Positions 32,274 to 43,584 of a DNA stretch of 64,000 nt are shown here, piece after piece (position 1 is the first letter of the stretch; each line of letters starts with the position of its first letter). Origin of the DNA: Neovahlkampfia damariscottae (Eukaryota; Heterolobosea; Selenaionea; Neovahlkampfiida; Neovahlkampfiidae); contig JABLTG010000082.1 of assembly GCA_016618085.1 (NCBI GenBank), forward strand, positions 22,114 through 86,113, given 5' to 3'. Both the position numbers and the translations under genes were made by a program. Below the pieces are notes generated by a model, which was given only the letters and a program-made list of their open reading frames with translations, was not told the DNA's origin and did not search any database.

Positions 32274-32590
32274 TGAAAGAATATTTGTTCTTTTGGTCTG
32301 GTTAGTTTGGAAACTGGGTTTGATCAATACAAAGAGCATTAATAAAAAATGAGCTTCTGATACTCCCATTGTTGTGAATTATAAGAACAAATCGACCAGA
32401 CAATTCTTCAAATTTTCAAATGTTTGTCAGTAGGAAGATTACATTTTGTTCGTTATCTTTGTTCTTTTCCTAAATAAGACCATTTGATTACTCTCTCCTC
32501 CATATTTTCGAAGTTGGGATTTGGTAATTTTTTTATGTTCGATTCCATTATTTTCATAAAAATCAAAAAAAACATCATGACAAACTTTTA
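32274..32590. other. Intergenic spacer, nothing recognised
   Basis: About 317 nt between the convergent ends of the AIFM2-like gene and the RGS/pseudokinase gene. I find no ORF, RNA gene or repeat worth naming. It presumably holds both 3' untranslated regions. Confidence 0.4.
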
Positions 32591-35385
32591 TTATCTTTTT
32601 GAAAATAATGGATAATTATCCAAATCTTCTTTCATTTTTGAAGCATGAAATCTTGGAAAACTATCCAAAATAACAGTATCAGTTACATGTTTTAAAACAT
32701 CTTCAAAAATATCAATTTTGATATCTCCAATTTGTTTTGCTTCAATTAATTCTTGTGAAAAACCTTTTTGTAATTTTCCGCTAATATTAATTTCCAAAGG
32801 TGATGTTGGTAATAAATAAGATTGACAAATTTCTTCTGCCTTTGAAAATCTCTCTTTATCAGATTCAAGTTTTGTAAAAATTTGAACATCCTCAAAAAAT
32901 AAAATACATTCAGTTGATAATTCAGTTCTCAAATATTCTTTGAAAAATCTTCGACAAACATCATCTTGTAAAACGATAATTTGATTTTGACTTAAACTTT
33001 GATATCTTTGTGATCTACAAATTTGACATCTACTAATCAATTTAACCATTAATTTTTGTAATTCTTTTAAAATTTCAGTTACATCTGGTCTATGAGATGG
33101 ATTTGGATCAATCATTTGAATAATTAAACTAATTAATTTTTCATCATAAATCTTCGTTGATATTAATTCTTTTTTCATATTTGTAAAATAAGCAGGTGTT
33201 TGTTTGAATATATCTTTAATTGATTTTGCTGATGTTTGATTTTCACATAATTTTTCAATTTGATCTTGTTTTAATAAGGTTATTAATTTGAAACATATCA
33301 TTCCAACTGCATAAATATCACTTTTATTTGATACTATTGCTTCAGGTGGTAAAAAATATTCTGGATATTTTTTATCAATATCTGTATAAAATCCAGGATC
33401 AACATAAATTCTACCATCAATGGAAACATAAATATTTTTTTCAGTTAATTTTCCAAAATCAAAATTCTTTGATTTTTTATGAAATTCTTCAACAGCCAAT
33501 AAAATTTGTTTCATCAAATTTGCCATTTCCTGTAAAAAATTGAATTTTAATTTTTCGTTTTTTTTCATACCAAAGGTGATAAATGATCATCAAAACTTTC
33601 AAGATATTTTTCTAAATTTTCATTAATTTCTGAAGTTACAATTGTCAAACAATTTTGTTTTGAAAGAACATCTTCACTAAATACTTCTACAAATTGAATT
33701 ATATTTGAGTTTTGAATATGATTCAAATATTTTATAGTTTCTTGTTTCACATCAAGAGAAGATGAATATATTCTTTTTGCTGAAAATGGTTCACTTGTTA
33801 CATTATTCCAAACAGAACAAACTTCAATAACTTGAGAAATTTTTTCAACTTTTTCAACGACTTTTAAAACTGAATAGGAATCAGTAAATTTTTGATTTTT
33901 AAATTTGACAATGGAAGCTTTTAAATAATCTTTCCATAACTGAGAAAATATAAATCTTGGATAATACTCTTCAGATAAGATACGAAACATCAATGAGTAC
34001 AATTCCTTATCCCAACCTTTTTGTAAAGTATCTTTTTGGATAATAGAATTTCTAATATCAATATTGTATAAAACGCATTCATTTGAATCAATTTTACAAT
34101 ATTTCATTATTTTCTTTTTTAATTCTGCTGTAGGATCTGATTTGTATTTTATTAAATCATCAAAACATGAAATATAATCTAATCCATAATGATCTGAGAC
34201 ATATAATGAAAATAATTCATAAACTTGTTTTTCGATAATCAATTCTTCAAATGAATTTGGGATCGATATTTTTTGTTGTTGTAATTGTTCTCTGATTGGT
34301 GTAAATGTTTCTTCTTTTTTTTTTTTTTTCAAAAATTCTTGAAAAATTGGATTTAAAGTTATATAAACATCTTCATAAATTAAACTGAGATCTTTTAATT
34401 TTTCCTTTTCTTGTTCAAATTTTTTGTTCAACTTTTCAGTGAAATAATTTTTTCCATTGATTTGAGAAATCAATTGTTTTTCATATTTTTGTTTCTGTTT
34501 TTTATTTTTTTCTTTTTGATATAATTGGTAGATTTCAAAGAATTTAAATTCTTCTGGGATTGAACGATCTTCCGCATATTTACGAAATTCTTCTCTATCA
34601 ATAGTATTTTCTTCAAATGCTTCTGATAACTCTTCTGTATTCTTTTTTAACTGTAAAAGTCTCTTATGTTTGATTTGACCCAAAACGGATAAAAACTCCG
34701 ACTCTTCTGATTCGTTCTTTTGTTTTTGTTGTTGTGGTGATGTCGTATCTTCTTCTTCTTCAGGTGAAAAAAATATCCTTCTTGAACTTCTTGAACTCTT
34801 TACTTTCTCCTTTCTTTCATTTTTTTTATTTGAATTATTGCTTCCAATGAGTTCAGTGTCCGTTTTTTTTAGTTCAACTTTTTGAAATTCTTTTGGTTCT
34901 TCAGCTTGTTCTTCTTCTTCTTCTTCAGGTGATTTGAATAAATTTTTGAAAAGGATCTCTGCAATATTTGATTTTCTTTTACTTGAAGAGTTTGTTCTTT
35001 TATGTTTTGAGGTCAATTGATTTTTTCCTCTTTGTATATCTTCCTGATTAATCAAAGGAGCACTTTTACGATCACTTGTTCTTTTATCTTTCCTTTCTTC
35101 TTTTTCAATGAAAATGGAAACGTTCGTTTTTCTTGGTGAAGTTGGTGTTTTTGGAGTCCTATGGTTCATCATATCAGTGTCAGACCTCTGAAACATATCT
35201 TTTGAAAAACTTTTTTTTGAGCCTGGTGTATTGGGTAGCGATTTAACAGAACTTCCACCAGAAGTTTTTCTTGGAGCGCTTTCTTGTGGGATAATAATAC
35301 CGTTGTCCTTAGAAACTCCTGTTGGTTCTGGACTGTTGTTTGGACTCTTTTTTAATCTAGCAATTTTGTCTTGGAGTGTGGTCAT
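32591..35385 (-). CDS. RGS-pseudokinase-RGS signalling protein (2 exons)
   Basis: Exons 33571-35385 and 32591-33529 join in phase to 917 residues. The first 240 residues are Ser/Lys/Glu-rich. Two RGS-like helical regions follow: EEFRKYAEDRSIPEEFKFF onward, and YELFSLYVSDHYGLDYISCF onward. Then comes a protein kinase fold: SAKRI holds the ATP-Lys, but the catalytic loop reads FDFGKLTEKNIYV, lacking HRD, and the DFG site reads DPG; PPEAI and SDIYAVG are kept. So it is a pseudokinase. A third RGS-like region ends the protein (FFKEYLRTELSTECILFFEDV). RGS domains speed GTP hydrolysis by G-alpha. The start is the first ATG after ATTGG at 35424-35428; that box is shared with the divergent gene. Confidence 0.8.
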
Positions 35386-35423
35386 TAATCCAACCAACTG
35401 AAAAAAAATAAAGAAAATGTTAA

Positions 35424-35428
35424 CCAAT
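35424..35428. promoter_or_regulatory. Shared CCAAT box, RGS/pseudokinase and ABA4-like genes
   Basis: AACCAATGA lies 39 nt from the minus-strand ATG at 35385 and 55 nt from the plus-strand ATG at 35483. Confidence 0.55.
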
Positions 35429-35482
35429 GAAAAATCGTCAGCTTTTTTTCCTTTTTCTTTTATAAAAATTATGCAGAATTAG

Positions 35483-36076
35483 ATGAAAAGGGAGCTTTTT
35501 GTTTTTCATTTTGATGGATGTTTGATATTATTGGTCACATTTTTTAACATGGTTTTCTTCGGTTTGGATGCATCAGAGGTTTTTAAATTCTCAAATTTTG
35601 TTGTACTTCCTGCATGGTTATTATTAATGATTATTCCAAAATTAAAAATTACCAAAGTTTTAGTTAAATTCACTGCTCTAATTTTATCGATTGATTATTT
35701 TATTTTGTTGGTGATGACCATAACAAAAACAACAAATTTGAATGATGTAAATGATGTATTAGATATGTTCAAAAATTTTAATACAAAGCATTTGCAAGAA
35801 TTTGCGTCCACTTTTTCAAGTCCAAATGTTCAAAATGTAATTAATGGTTTTAAACCAGATACAGGATTTCTTCTTGGATGGATTCATTTCTTAGCTTTAG
35901 ATTTGTTACTTGGTCATCAAATTTCATTAGAATCTCATCGTGCTGGGTTTTCCTGGGTAGCTATAATACCACTAATAATGTTAACAATTGTTTGCCCACC
36001 AATTGGTTTCATTGTTTTCACTGTTTCAAAGCTTTTAAAGCTATATATATTAGGAAATGAAGAGATTGAAGAATAA
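35483..36076 (+). CDS. ABA4-like (DUF4281) membrane protein
   Basis: 197 residues, single exon, ATG at 35483. It has about five hydrophobic segments and ends ...LGNEEIEE. The block GFLLGWIHFLALDLLLGHQI, then PLIMLTIVCPPIGFIVF, matches the DUF4281/ABA4 family (typically GWLHYLAFDLFVG and GPVGLLLY). In plants ABA4 is needed for neoxanthin formation; in other organisms the role is unknown. Here a carotenoid role cannot be assumed. It shares a CCAAT box at 35424-35428 with the divergent RGS/pseudokinase gene. Confidence 0.7.
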   Translation: MKRELFVFHFDGCLILLVTFFNMVFFGLDASEVFKFSNFVVLPAWLLLMIIPKLKITKVLVKFTALILSIDYFILLVMTITKTTNLNDVNDVLDMFKNFNTKHLQEFASTFSSPNVQNVINGFKPDTGFLLGWIHFLALDLLLGHQISLESHRAGFSWVAIIPLIMLTIVCPPIGFIVFTVSKLLKLYILGNEEIEE

Positions 36077-36117
36077 TAAAATTTCATAATAAAAATGAAA
36101 ACCACCATTGATTTTTT

Positions 36118-36519
36118 TTATATTTTTTTTTCTTCTTGTTCATACATCAATTTATCCAAATTTCTTTTTCTTCCAAGATAGAATGTTTGATATATCCTTG
36201 TACAAGATTGAAAATTTTTGTAAATTTTTGATTCTTGTGAAATGTCTTCTGATTGTTTTTCAAAATTTGTTCCATTTTCTATTTCTTCATTTGTGGATTT
36301 ATTTGAACGTAATTCTTTTATAATTGAGTACATAGGTCCACAAGGAGTATAATATGAGTAGAGTATTTCATTATAAGAACTATCACCTGAGCTGTATGCT
36401 AATTTTTCAGGTTCTCTTATGACCATATCTTCATCATTTGTCAATAATTTAGGAGGTCCATAATACCTGTTATCTTTTGGTTTTTGGAATTGTAATTTCT
36501 CCTTCAAAAAATCAGACAT
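36118..36519 (-). CDS. Small protein of unknown function
   Basis: 133 residues, single exon; ATG at 36519 (two codons inside the longest frame, which starts at TTG). No signal peptide or membrane segment. Notable segments are YYGPPKLLTNDEDMVIREPE and a Tyr-rich patch with YYTPCGPMYSIIKELRS. The C-terminus is basic then acidic. I do not recognise it. A CCAAT at 36551-36555 lies 32 nt upstream, which supports it as a gene. Confidence 0.5.
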   Translation of the reverse strand: MSDFLKEKLQFQKPKDNRYYGPPKLLTNDEDMVIREPEKLAYSSGDSSYNEILYSYYTPCGPMYSIIKELRSNKSTNEEIENGTNFEKQSEDISQESKIYKNFQSCTRIYQTFYLGRKRNLDKLMYEQEEKKI

Positions 36520-36599
36520 CAACAAAACTTGTTTTTGGAACAGAAAATGACCAATGAAATTGCAGAGAGTTTATGGATAATTATATTTTATTTAAAGGT

Positions 36600-39500
36600 T
36601 TATCTGAATTTAAAATTAATATCCAAAATTGATGATAATGTTTCTGGCAATAAACGGAAATATTTTCCTTCTTGTAATAAAATGAATTGTGATTTGTTTT
36701 CTATTCCAATAATATTAGAATTTGAAAAGAAATATCTTTGAGCAAATAATGGATGACTTATCACTAACTTTGAAAATGCATCGTTAATGATGTGAATTTC
36801 TAGTTCATTGATGGTGTCATATTCTTTGATTATCAACTTACCCCATTTCTCACCAAATCTATCAAATATCCGATCCATTTTATCAAAATACATGTCAGTG
36901 AAAATTGAAATTAACAACAGGCAAATGTAAATTTCTCCACCAATCACATCAAAATCTGTTTCGCACAACTTGAGAAAATGGTTGATGGTATGATCGATCA
37001 ATTTATCAATATTCTTTTCCAAAAATGACTTATCAAAATACATTCCAACTAAACAAAGTAAATATCTAAAAATAGAATTAAAAAACGATGGTGATTTGTT
37101 ACAAGGTTTCATAATTATTCAACTTTTCATCGAACTTTTTGTAAATTTTCAATTGGTCAATCGATGATTCCATCAATTTAGGTTCAAGATAAAAAACATA
37201 CTTCAGCAACTTATTTGCATGTCTTCTGATCTCGGAATCTTTGTTCTGTAAAAAAATCAAAAAAAAATGACAAATCATTACGTAAGTATACTCCACAATT
37301 AAGTTAGTGAAACCAGGTCTTGAGAGATTGTTAATCATCAATTCTTGATAATAGATAATTTGATAAATTATAATCTCAAAAATAGTGGATATGTATTCCT
37401 TCTCTTGTAATTTCTTATTCTTCAAAATATTAAACAAATTTTTGAATAAAATATCAATCCAAAGATATGAGTCCCTTTTTAATCCGAGTATCAATGAACA
37501 AATACAATAGAGAGAATTGATATCTTCAGTTTCTTGTTTTTCTAAATTTTTCAAATCTTTAATGAACATATTCATCAAAGGAACGATATCTGAATCGAAA
37601 TAAGAATCATAATTAATATAGTCCATGTATAAAAATTGATAATAAAAATGTAATGAAAACACCAATAGGAAATTTTCTTCAAAATTTTGTTCAAGTGAAA
37701 TTTTTTGAAAATGTATCAAATCATAAATATCAAATGATTTAATTTTTTTTAAATCAGGAATACTTGTTGCAATTTGACCGAGAATATCAACAAAAATAGG
37801 TTGATATTCAATGAATTGAAATGCTACTTTAAAGATGAATTTAAAGAATTCAAAATCTTCATTTTCCACCATTTTTGGGTAAAAATTTGGTAGAAATCTA
37901 AATGCTAACGATTTGATTTGAACTAATTCTAATGGTTCAAAATCTGTGATTTTATCTTTTAATAGGTTCATTGAAATATCAAAGAATTTATAATCATCAA
38001 ATAAATGAAGATTTTCTTTCGGAATTTCATCAAATCCATATAATATAATAAATCCAGACATTTTTTCTTCTTTTTCTTTTTGATTGATCAATTTTAAAAT
38101 TTTTGGTAATAACAATTTCAATTGGTCCAATGAGAGTTCATTTTGAAATGGTAAGAATAAAGCAGGCCATTGCTGAAGAAAAAATGGAACTTCTATCAAA
38201 TAATCAAATAATCTAAATCTTCAATTTTGAATATATTTCTTACGTCATTGCTGTTTTCTTCAATTGTGCTGGAAGAAGTTCTGAATTCATGAAGAATGAC
38301 ATCATTGTTTCTGGGTTCAATTTTTTCACATCTTCACCTAATTTTTCTATTCTTGATAAGATTATAACTCTTTCATTTTGTGTCAAATAAACTGGTGGAT
38401 CATCTTTGTGTAATGAAAAAAAGTTCATCCAGTTTGAATCAATTTTTAAATCAGAATTGATTAAATTTTTGTATAATAGATTACGATATGTTTCTGATGG
38501 TGAATATTTTGTCAATTCTAAAATCAAAATGAAATTCTCTTCAACCAAATGATTATCATTTTCAATGTAATAACAAGTCTCTGAATGAATGTAGTTATAG
38601 AAAAATTGGAAATATTTTGATTTTGTATCTTTTTGTAAACATGTTAAAAATATTGATAAATAAGTGAAATTCTTTCTAAATTCATTTTTAATTTCATCTT
38701 AAAGAGTATAACTCATTTTCTTTAACTTACTATAATTTTTTAAATAAAGATAAATAAAATCTTCAAACATTGACTTGTCTTTACCCTTTTCACCACTAAA
38801 CAACATGATTAACTGTTTAATAAAAAGGGTTTCGATTCCTTGAACATTTAACTTTTTTGATTCTAAATTGATCACGAAATAATCCTTGATTTTGTTGAAA
38901 TTATCAACATTCCTTTTTGATGAAGGCAATGATAAATACCTCAATAGAGAAATATTCATGTTTGGATCTTTTTGAACCATCATTAAATTATCGTATGTTA
39001 AATAAGGAAGATTACTTTCATCAACAGAACCCATACTCTCATCAACCATACGGAGCATTGTGACAAATAAATTAGTGAATTTGATCAATCTGTCATTTGA
39101 ATTCACAGGATTTCCACTTGTAAATGAAAAGTTAAAAATATCTTGATATGTTGAAACATGTGATAAAATGATTGGTCCACCGTCGCATTCCAGACTTGTG
39201 CTGGTAAAAATACTCTCCAATTTATATTGATCAAAATTGAAAAAATCATCAATTTTTCCAAAATTTGATAGACATGGTACAATTGCTCTTCCATGACTAA
39301 ACTTTAAATTTGATTGGTTTTGGGACACTGAACTTAAATAATTTTCTGAAGAAATCTCTTGTTGAACAGATTCATTAATTTCAAATGCTAAATCCCATAC
39401 TAATCCAGGATCTTTTTCATATGATTTTTTCCATTGTATTGGAAAATCCATCGTTGCAACCATCAAACCAATACTTTTTGAATTTTGTTTCAATTTCTTT

Positions 39501-40347
39501 CTGAGACATACAGGAATGAAAATATCCATCCATTCTTCCCCTTTACATTCACAATATGTTTCAATATAGCCTAAAATTATGTGAAAAAAAATAGAATCTT
39601 ACATGTGAGAAATACAGCATATAGAAATGAATTCACAGATACCCCGTGATCTTTACATAATTTACTAATTATTTTGCTTGGTATTTGTGTAAATAATACC
39701 GATTGATGATTTGGTTTTTGAGAAATGTCATCAAAAATTATCTTCCCATATTTTTGATCTGAAGAGATGACTCGTTTTTTAAATTTGATATTAGGTAAAA
39801 AATCATCAATTGCAGGTTCTATTGGTATTTCTTTGAATGAGACTTCTTCTTTTTTGTTTATTTTTTCAATGAAATTTAGTAAATCACTCATTAATGAACA
39901 AACTGATTTTCCATCGCAAATCAAATGAGAACAACACAATAAGATTTCAAAAAATTCATTTTTGTTATCATGAATCAAAGTAATATTCCATAATAAACTT
40001 GTTTTGTAACCTTTAGGAGAATTCAAAAATAATTTATAACCATTTCTAATTTCTTCATTAAAAAGTCTGTCTATATCATTTTCAGTGAGATTTTGATTTA
40101 TTTCAACATAGTGATGTTCAAAAAACAACTTTTCATAGAGAGGTATATCTTCAAAAATTGAATAATTTTCTTTAGTTTTGACTCCGCATTGTAGAATTTT
40201 ATATTTTTGTTGTAAATAAGAAACAGCTTGTTTGAAGTTGTTTTTGTCAATTTTTCCTTTTACTTTTGCTTTTTGAACAATTGTAAAACCATTATCTTCA
40301 AGAATTTCAAGAAAATTATTTTCAGCAAAACCAAGTTTCCTCTCCAT
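36600..40347 (-). CDS. Condensation/acyltransferase-like domain fused to long helical solenoid (5 exons)
   Basis: Exons 39603-40347, 38731-39570, 38244-38697, 37103-38218 and 36600-37065 join with consistent phase to 1206 residues. Residues 1-430 are homologous to the whole product of the gene at 48369-49685 and show the HxxxDG-type motif of condensation and acetyltransferase enzymes (SHLICDGKS) plus IPVCLRKK. The remaining 780 residues look like helical repeats with no motif I know. The second intron removes a TAA that would otherwise end the enzyme part; its donor gtaagt is strong. The fourth intron (38219-38243) is only 25 nt. The enzyme class transfers acyl groups to alcohols or amines; substrate unknown. 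Two genes read as one is the main alternative. Confidence 0.6.
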
Positions 40348-40387
40348 TTTTCTTGATTCTACAAAAAATTAATTGGTTGAATTTTTT

Positions 40388-40579
40388 TCAACAAAATATA
40401 CTTTGGTGTTCAATATTTAAATTATCATTAGTTTTTTCAATTTTTTCTTTAAGTTCTTTAATTTCTTCAATTTCTGTTTTATTGTTTGAAAAAGAGTTAT
40501 ACAAAAAATATCCAACAACTGAAGCAATTGCTACACCACCAGTGATCAAAAGATACTTTTTGTATTTATCTTCATCCAT
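40388..40579 (-). CDS. Small single-pass membrane protein
   Basis: 63 residues, ATG at 40579. It starts MDEDKYKKY, has one hydrophobic segment (LLITGGVAIASVVGYFLY) and ends with an acidic-basic coiled tail (EIEEIKELKEKIEK). It lies between two divergent genes and has its own CCAAT at 40611-40615, shared with the LRR gene on the other strand. Its stop is 40 nt from the next gene start. This may be a tail of mitochondrial or ER membrane type; no family is known to me. Confidence 0.45.
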   Translation of the reverse strand: MDEDKYKKYLLITGGVAIASVVGYFLYNSFSNNKTEIEEIKELKEKIEKTNDNLNIEHQSIFC

Positions 40580-40610
40580 ATAAATACAAAATAAATTCGA
40601 AGAATTTGAG

Positions 40611-40615
40611 CCAAT
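40611..40615. promoter_or_regulatory. Shared CCAAT box, small membrane protein and LRR gene
   Basis: GCCAATTA lies 32 nt from the ATG at 40579 and 47 nt from the ATG at 40662. Confidence 0.5.
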
Positions 40616-40661
40616 TATCATCAAACAAAAGTTCCAACAAATAATCAAGGAGGAACTTCAA

Positions 40662-41951
40662 ATGTCTTTTTTTGACTGGATCGAAGAAGAAAAAACAAAT
40701 TTAGAAAGAGGTATTACTTCACATATTAAACTCTTTAAAGAAATACTCAATTTGAACTCGAAATATCGAGGAACAATACCAAAGGAAGTTTTCAAATTCA
40801 AAAATTTAAAAAGTTTGAATCTACAAGCCAATTATTTACACAGTATTCCAAAAGAGTTATTTCAGCTGAAAAAATTGCGTAATTTGAACTTATCAAGCAA
40901 CTTTTTAGTGACAATTCCATCAGAAATTGTTTTATTGGAAAACTTACAACAATTTGACTGTAGTCGCAATTCAGAATTAAAAATAGTACCAAAAGAAATT
41001 CAATATCTACAAAAATTAAAAGAATTACATTTTGAGTACAATATCATTGAAGTAATTCCAGAAGAAATTTGTGTATTAGAAAATTTAATGAGTTTATCAC
41101 TTCAGTATAATAATATCAAAGAGATACCATCAAAAATAGGTGAACTAAAGCAGTTAACAAAACTTGATTTGTCTTTCAATCAATTGAAAAATATACCTAA
41201 AGAATTATTCTATTTAGAAAATTTGGAAATTTTGATTTTAAGCTTTAATGAAATTTCTGAACTCCCTCTTGGAATTTCCAACTTGAAGAATTTAATTATA
41301 TTTGAGATGAAAGTAAATAGATTAGAAATTATATCAGAAGAATTTTTGGATCTGAAAAGTTTGAAATTTTTATGTCTTTCTGGGAATATGATAGAGAAGA
41401 TACCAAGAGACATGAATAGAATGAAAAGTTTAATGAAATTTGATATTAGTGAGAACCTAATTGAAATGATTCCAAAAGAAGTTTTTTCCATCAAAAAATT
41501 GAACATTAGTTATGACCATTGTAAAATGTATTATTTCGGTCAATATTTTGGAATATTTAATCAAATACACCAACAAATGCCATTTAAGCGACATGAAGAA
41601 ATCGACTATTTTGATAGGCTTGAACAATTTATTCAACAACCAACCAATTTTGAGGAACTTGAAAAGTTTGAATATCACTTCAAAATAATGATTGATTATT
41701 GGAAATCAAATGATTACATATCTTCGGAATTAAATCTTTTAGCTTTAAAAAATTTAAAAAAAAAATATGAGGGGAACAAAACACAACCATGGGAAATTTT
41801 AAAAAGCATGAAAGAAAATAATGATAAAAGTGAACTGGAGAGTTTGATTGAGAATATTGAAATCCAATTTAAAAGGATAAAAAGATATATATCACTGAAA
41901 ATGTTGAATGGAAAATCAATTCTTGATGTATATTTCAAATTTAAAGAATGA
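40662..41951 (+). CDS. Leucine-rich repeat protein
   Basis: 429 residues, single exon. About ten LRRs of the 23-residue class fill residues 40-270 (LKSLNLQANYLHSIPKEL, LRNLNLSSNFLVTIPSEI, LTKLDLSFNQLKNIPKEL). The C-terminal 150 residues form a helical, Lys/Glu-rich part with no named fold (HEEIDYFDRLEQF, LEKFEYHFKIMIDYW). The repeat consensus resembles Shoc2/PIRL and amoebal LRR proteins, which act as binding scaffolds in Ras and actin signalling. No catalytic domain is visible. It is similar in repeat type to the LRR region of the gene at 18500 but is not a copy of it. Confidence 0.8.
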   Translation: MSFFDWIEEEKTNLERGITSHIKLFKEILNLNSKYRGTIPKEVFKFKNLKSLNLQANYLHSIPKELFQLKKLRNLNLSSNFLVTIPSEIVLLENLQQFDCSRNSELKIVPKEIQYLQKLKELHFEYNIIEVIPEEICVLENLMSLSLQYNNIKEIPSKIGELKQLTKLDLSFNQLKNIPKELFYLENLEILILSFNEISELPLGISNLKNLIIFEMKVNRLEIISEEFLDLKSLKFLCLSGNMIEKIPRDMNRMKSLMKFDISENLIEMIPKEVFSIKKLNISYDHCKMYYFGQYFGIFNQIHQQMPFKRHEEIDYFDRLEQFIQQPTNFEELEKFEYHFKIMIDYWKSNDYISSELNLLALKNLKKKYEGNKTQPWEILKSMKENNDKSELESLIENIEIQFKRIKRYISLKMLNGKSILDVYFKFKE

Positions 41952-42029
41952 TGAAATTTGAATATGAAATAGATAAAGTTTGATTCATTTCTGTTCAATA
42001 TTATCCAATCAAAACTTACTTGCTTTTTT

Positions 42030-43582
42030 ATGTCAACAAAATCCATCAAAAAATTTATTCAAGCACAAGACTCAATTGAAGAAATCCTAGAAATATTCAA
42101 AGAACTAAAAGATTTTTCTGGAGTAAAAAAAGAAGATAATTCTGCCACCAGTAAGACTTAAAAAAAAAGAAATAAAATCAAACAGTTTACAAAAAGATTA
42201 AAGAAGAATCAATTGATTCACAGAACAAAGATTTATGGCTAAGTTTATCTAAAAAATTCGTAGATCCACCAAAAAACCCAGAAAATAAGAATTTAGATAT
42301 TTTGATAATTGGAGCGGGTAGGTAATTTTTTTTTTTTGAAATAAAATTATTTTTAGGTCCAGGAGGTCTAAAATGTGCTATTGATTGTGCTTTTATACCT
42401 GGAACAAATATTACTGTGATTGAAAAAAGAAATGATTTTACAAGAAATAATGTTATGCATTTATGGCCATATACTGTTGAAGAATTGAAATCTATTGGTG
42501 TTAAAACATTTTACAGGAAATTCTGTTCTGGTGGTTTGAATCATATTGGAATTAAAAGGTTACAATTCATATTATTCAAGATTGCACTTTTACTTGGTGT
42601 GAAATTTTATTTTGGAACGGATTTTATTTCAATTGAATCTCCTGAGAAACCGGATTCAGATTGGACTTGTATTACATCACCAAAATTGGATAATGTTCAT
42701 TTCAATGTTATTGTTGGTGCAGATGGAGAACGTTGCATTTTAGCTGATCAATTAAAATTTCCTAGAAAATCTTTTGGAGGGAGTTTGGCAATTGGAATAA
42801 CAGGAAATTTTCAAAATCTCAATAAATTTGAAGATTCATCATTGAATGAGTTTGGAATCTCATATCAATTCAAAAAAACGTGGTTTAATGATTTACATAA
42901 AAATCATGGAATTCGGTTGGAAAATGCAACATACTACAGAGATGAAACTCATTATTATGTTGTAACCGGTATAAAATCTAATCTCCTTGAATATGGTGTC
43001 CTAAAAAATGACTCAAATGAAATCAGTGAATTACTTGATCCTTCGAATGTTGATCGTAAAAAATTAGAGGAATACCTACAAGTGATCGCAAAATATTGTA
43101 AGTTACCAGAAGGAAGAGAATTTAAAATGAATAAAAATGGAGATTCTGATGTTGCTATTTTCGATTTTACGACAAAATGGTTCAACTCTTATTCAACAAA
43201 AATATTTGAAACTCATGGGAAAAACAAATTGCTTGCTGGAATGGTAGGTGATGCTTTGATCGCTCCATTTTGGCCACAAGTAATATTTCAATCAACTAAC
43301 ATAAAAAAGGGAACTGGTTGCAATAGAGCTTTTATTTCATCTCATAATCTCACTTGGTCTATTTATAACTTTTTATCACAAGATCCAAAAGAATTATTAT
43401 CATTCAGAGAAACCACCTATTTTATCAATTTAAAAAGTAATAGTTTATCTATAAAAGAACCATTTAAAACAATTACAAAAGATCCAAAGACACTTTTGAA
43501 AGATTTCCCAAAACAAAAACCTTGTGAAAAAGATCAATATGACAAAGAATTGTTTGGAAAAAAGATTGAAATAGAGGAATAA
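42030..43582 (+). CDS. MICAL-type flavin monooxygenase, stand-alone (4 exons)
   Basis: Exons 42030-42150, 42186-42317, 42357-43279 and 43310-43582 give 482 residues. The protein follows the MICAL monooxygenase domain closely: DILIIGAGPGGLKCAID (FAD site), VIEKRNDFTRNNVMHLWP, FYRKFCSGGLNHIGI, VIVGADGERC, IRLENATYYRDETHYYVV, VAIFDFT, and VGDALIAPFWPQ then GTGCNRAF. MICALs oxidise methionines of actin and depolymerise filaments. Animal MICALs carry CH and LIM domains; here only the oxygenase is present. The last intron, 43280-43309, is 30 nt with no stop, so it could be read through; alignment to MICAL (PxGTG) supports removal. Its end is 2 nt from the convergent gene's end. Confidence 0.88.
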
Positions 43583-43584
43583 AT

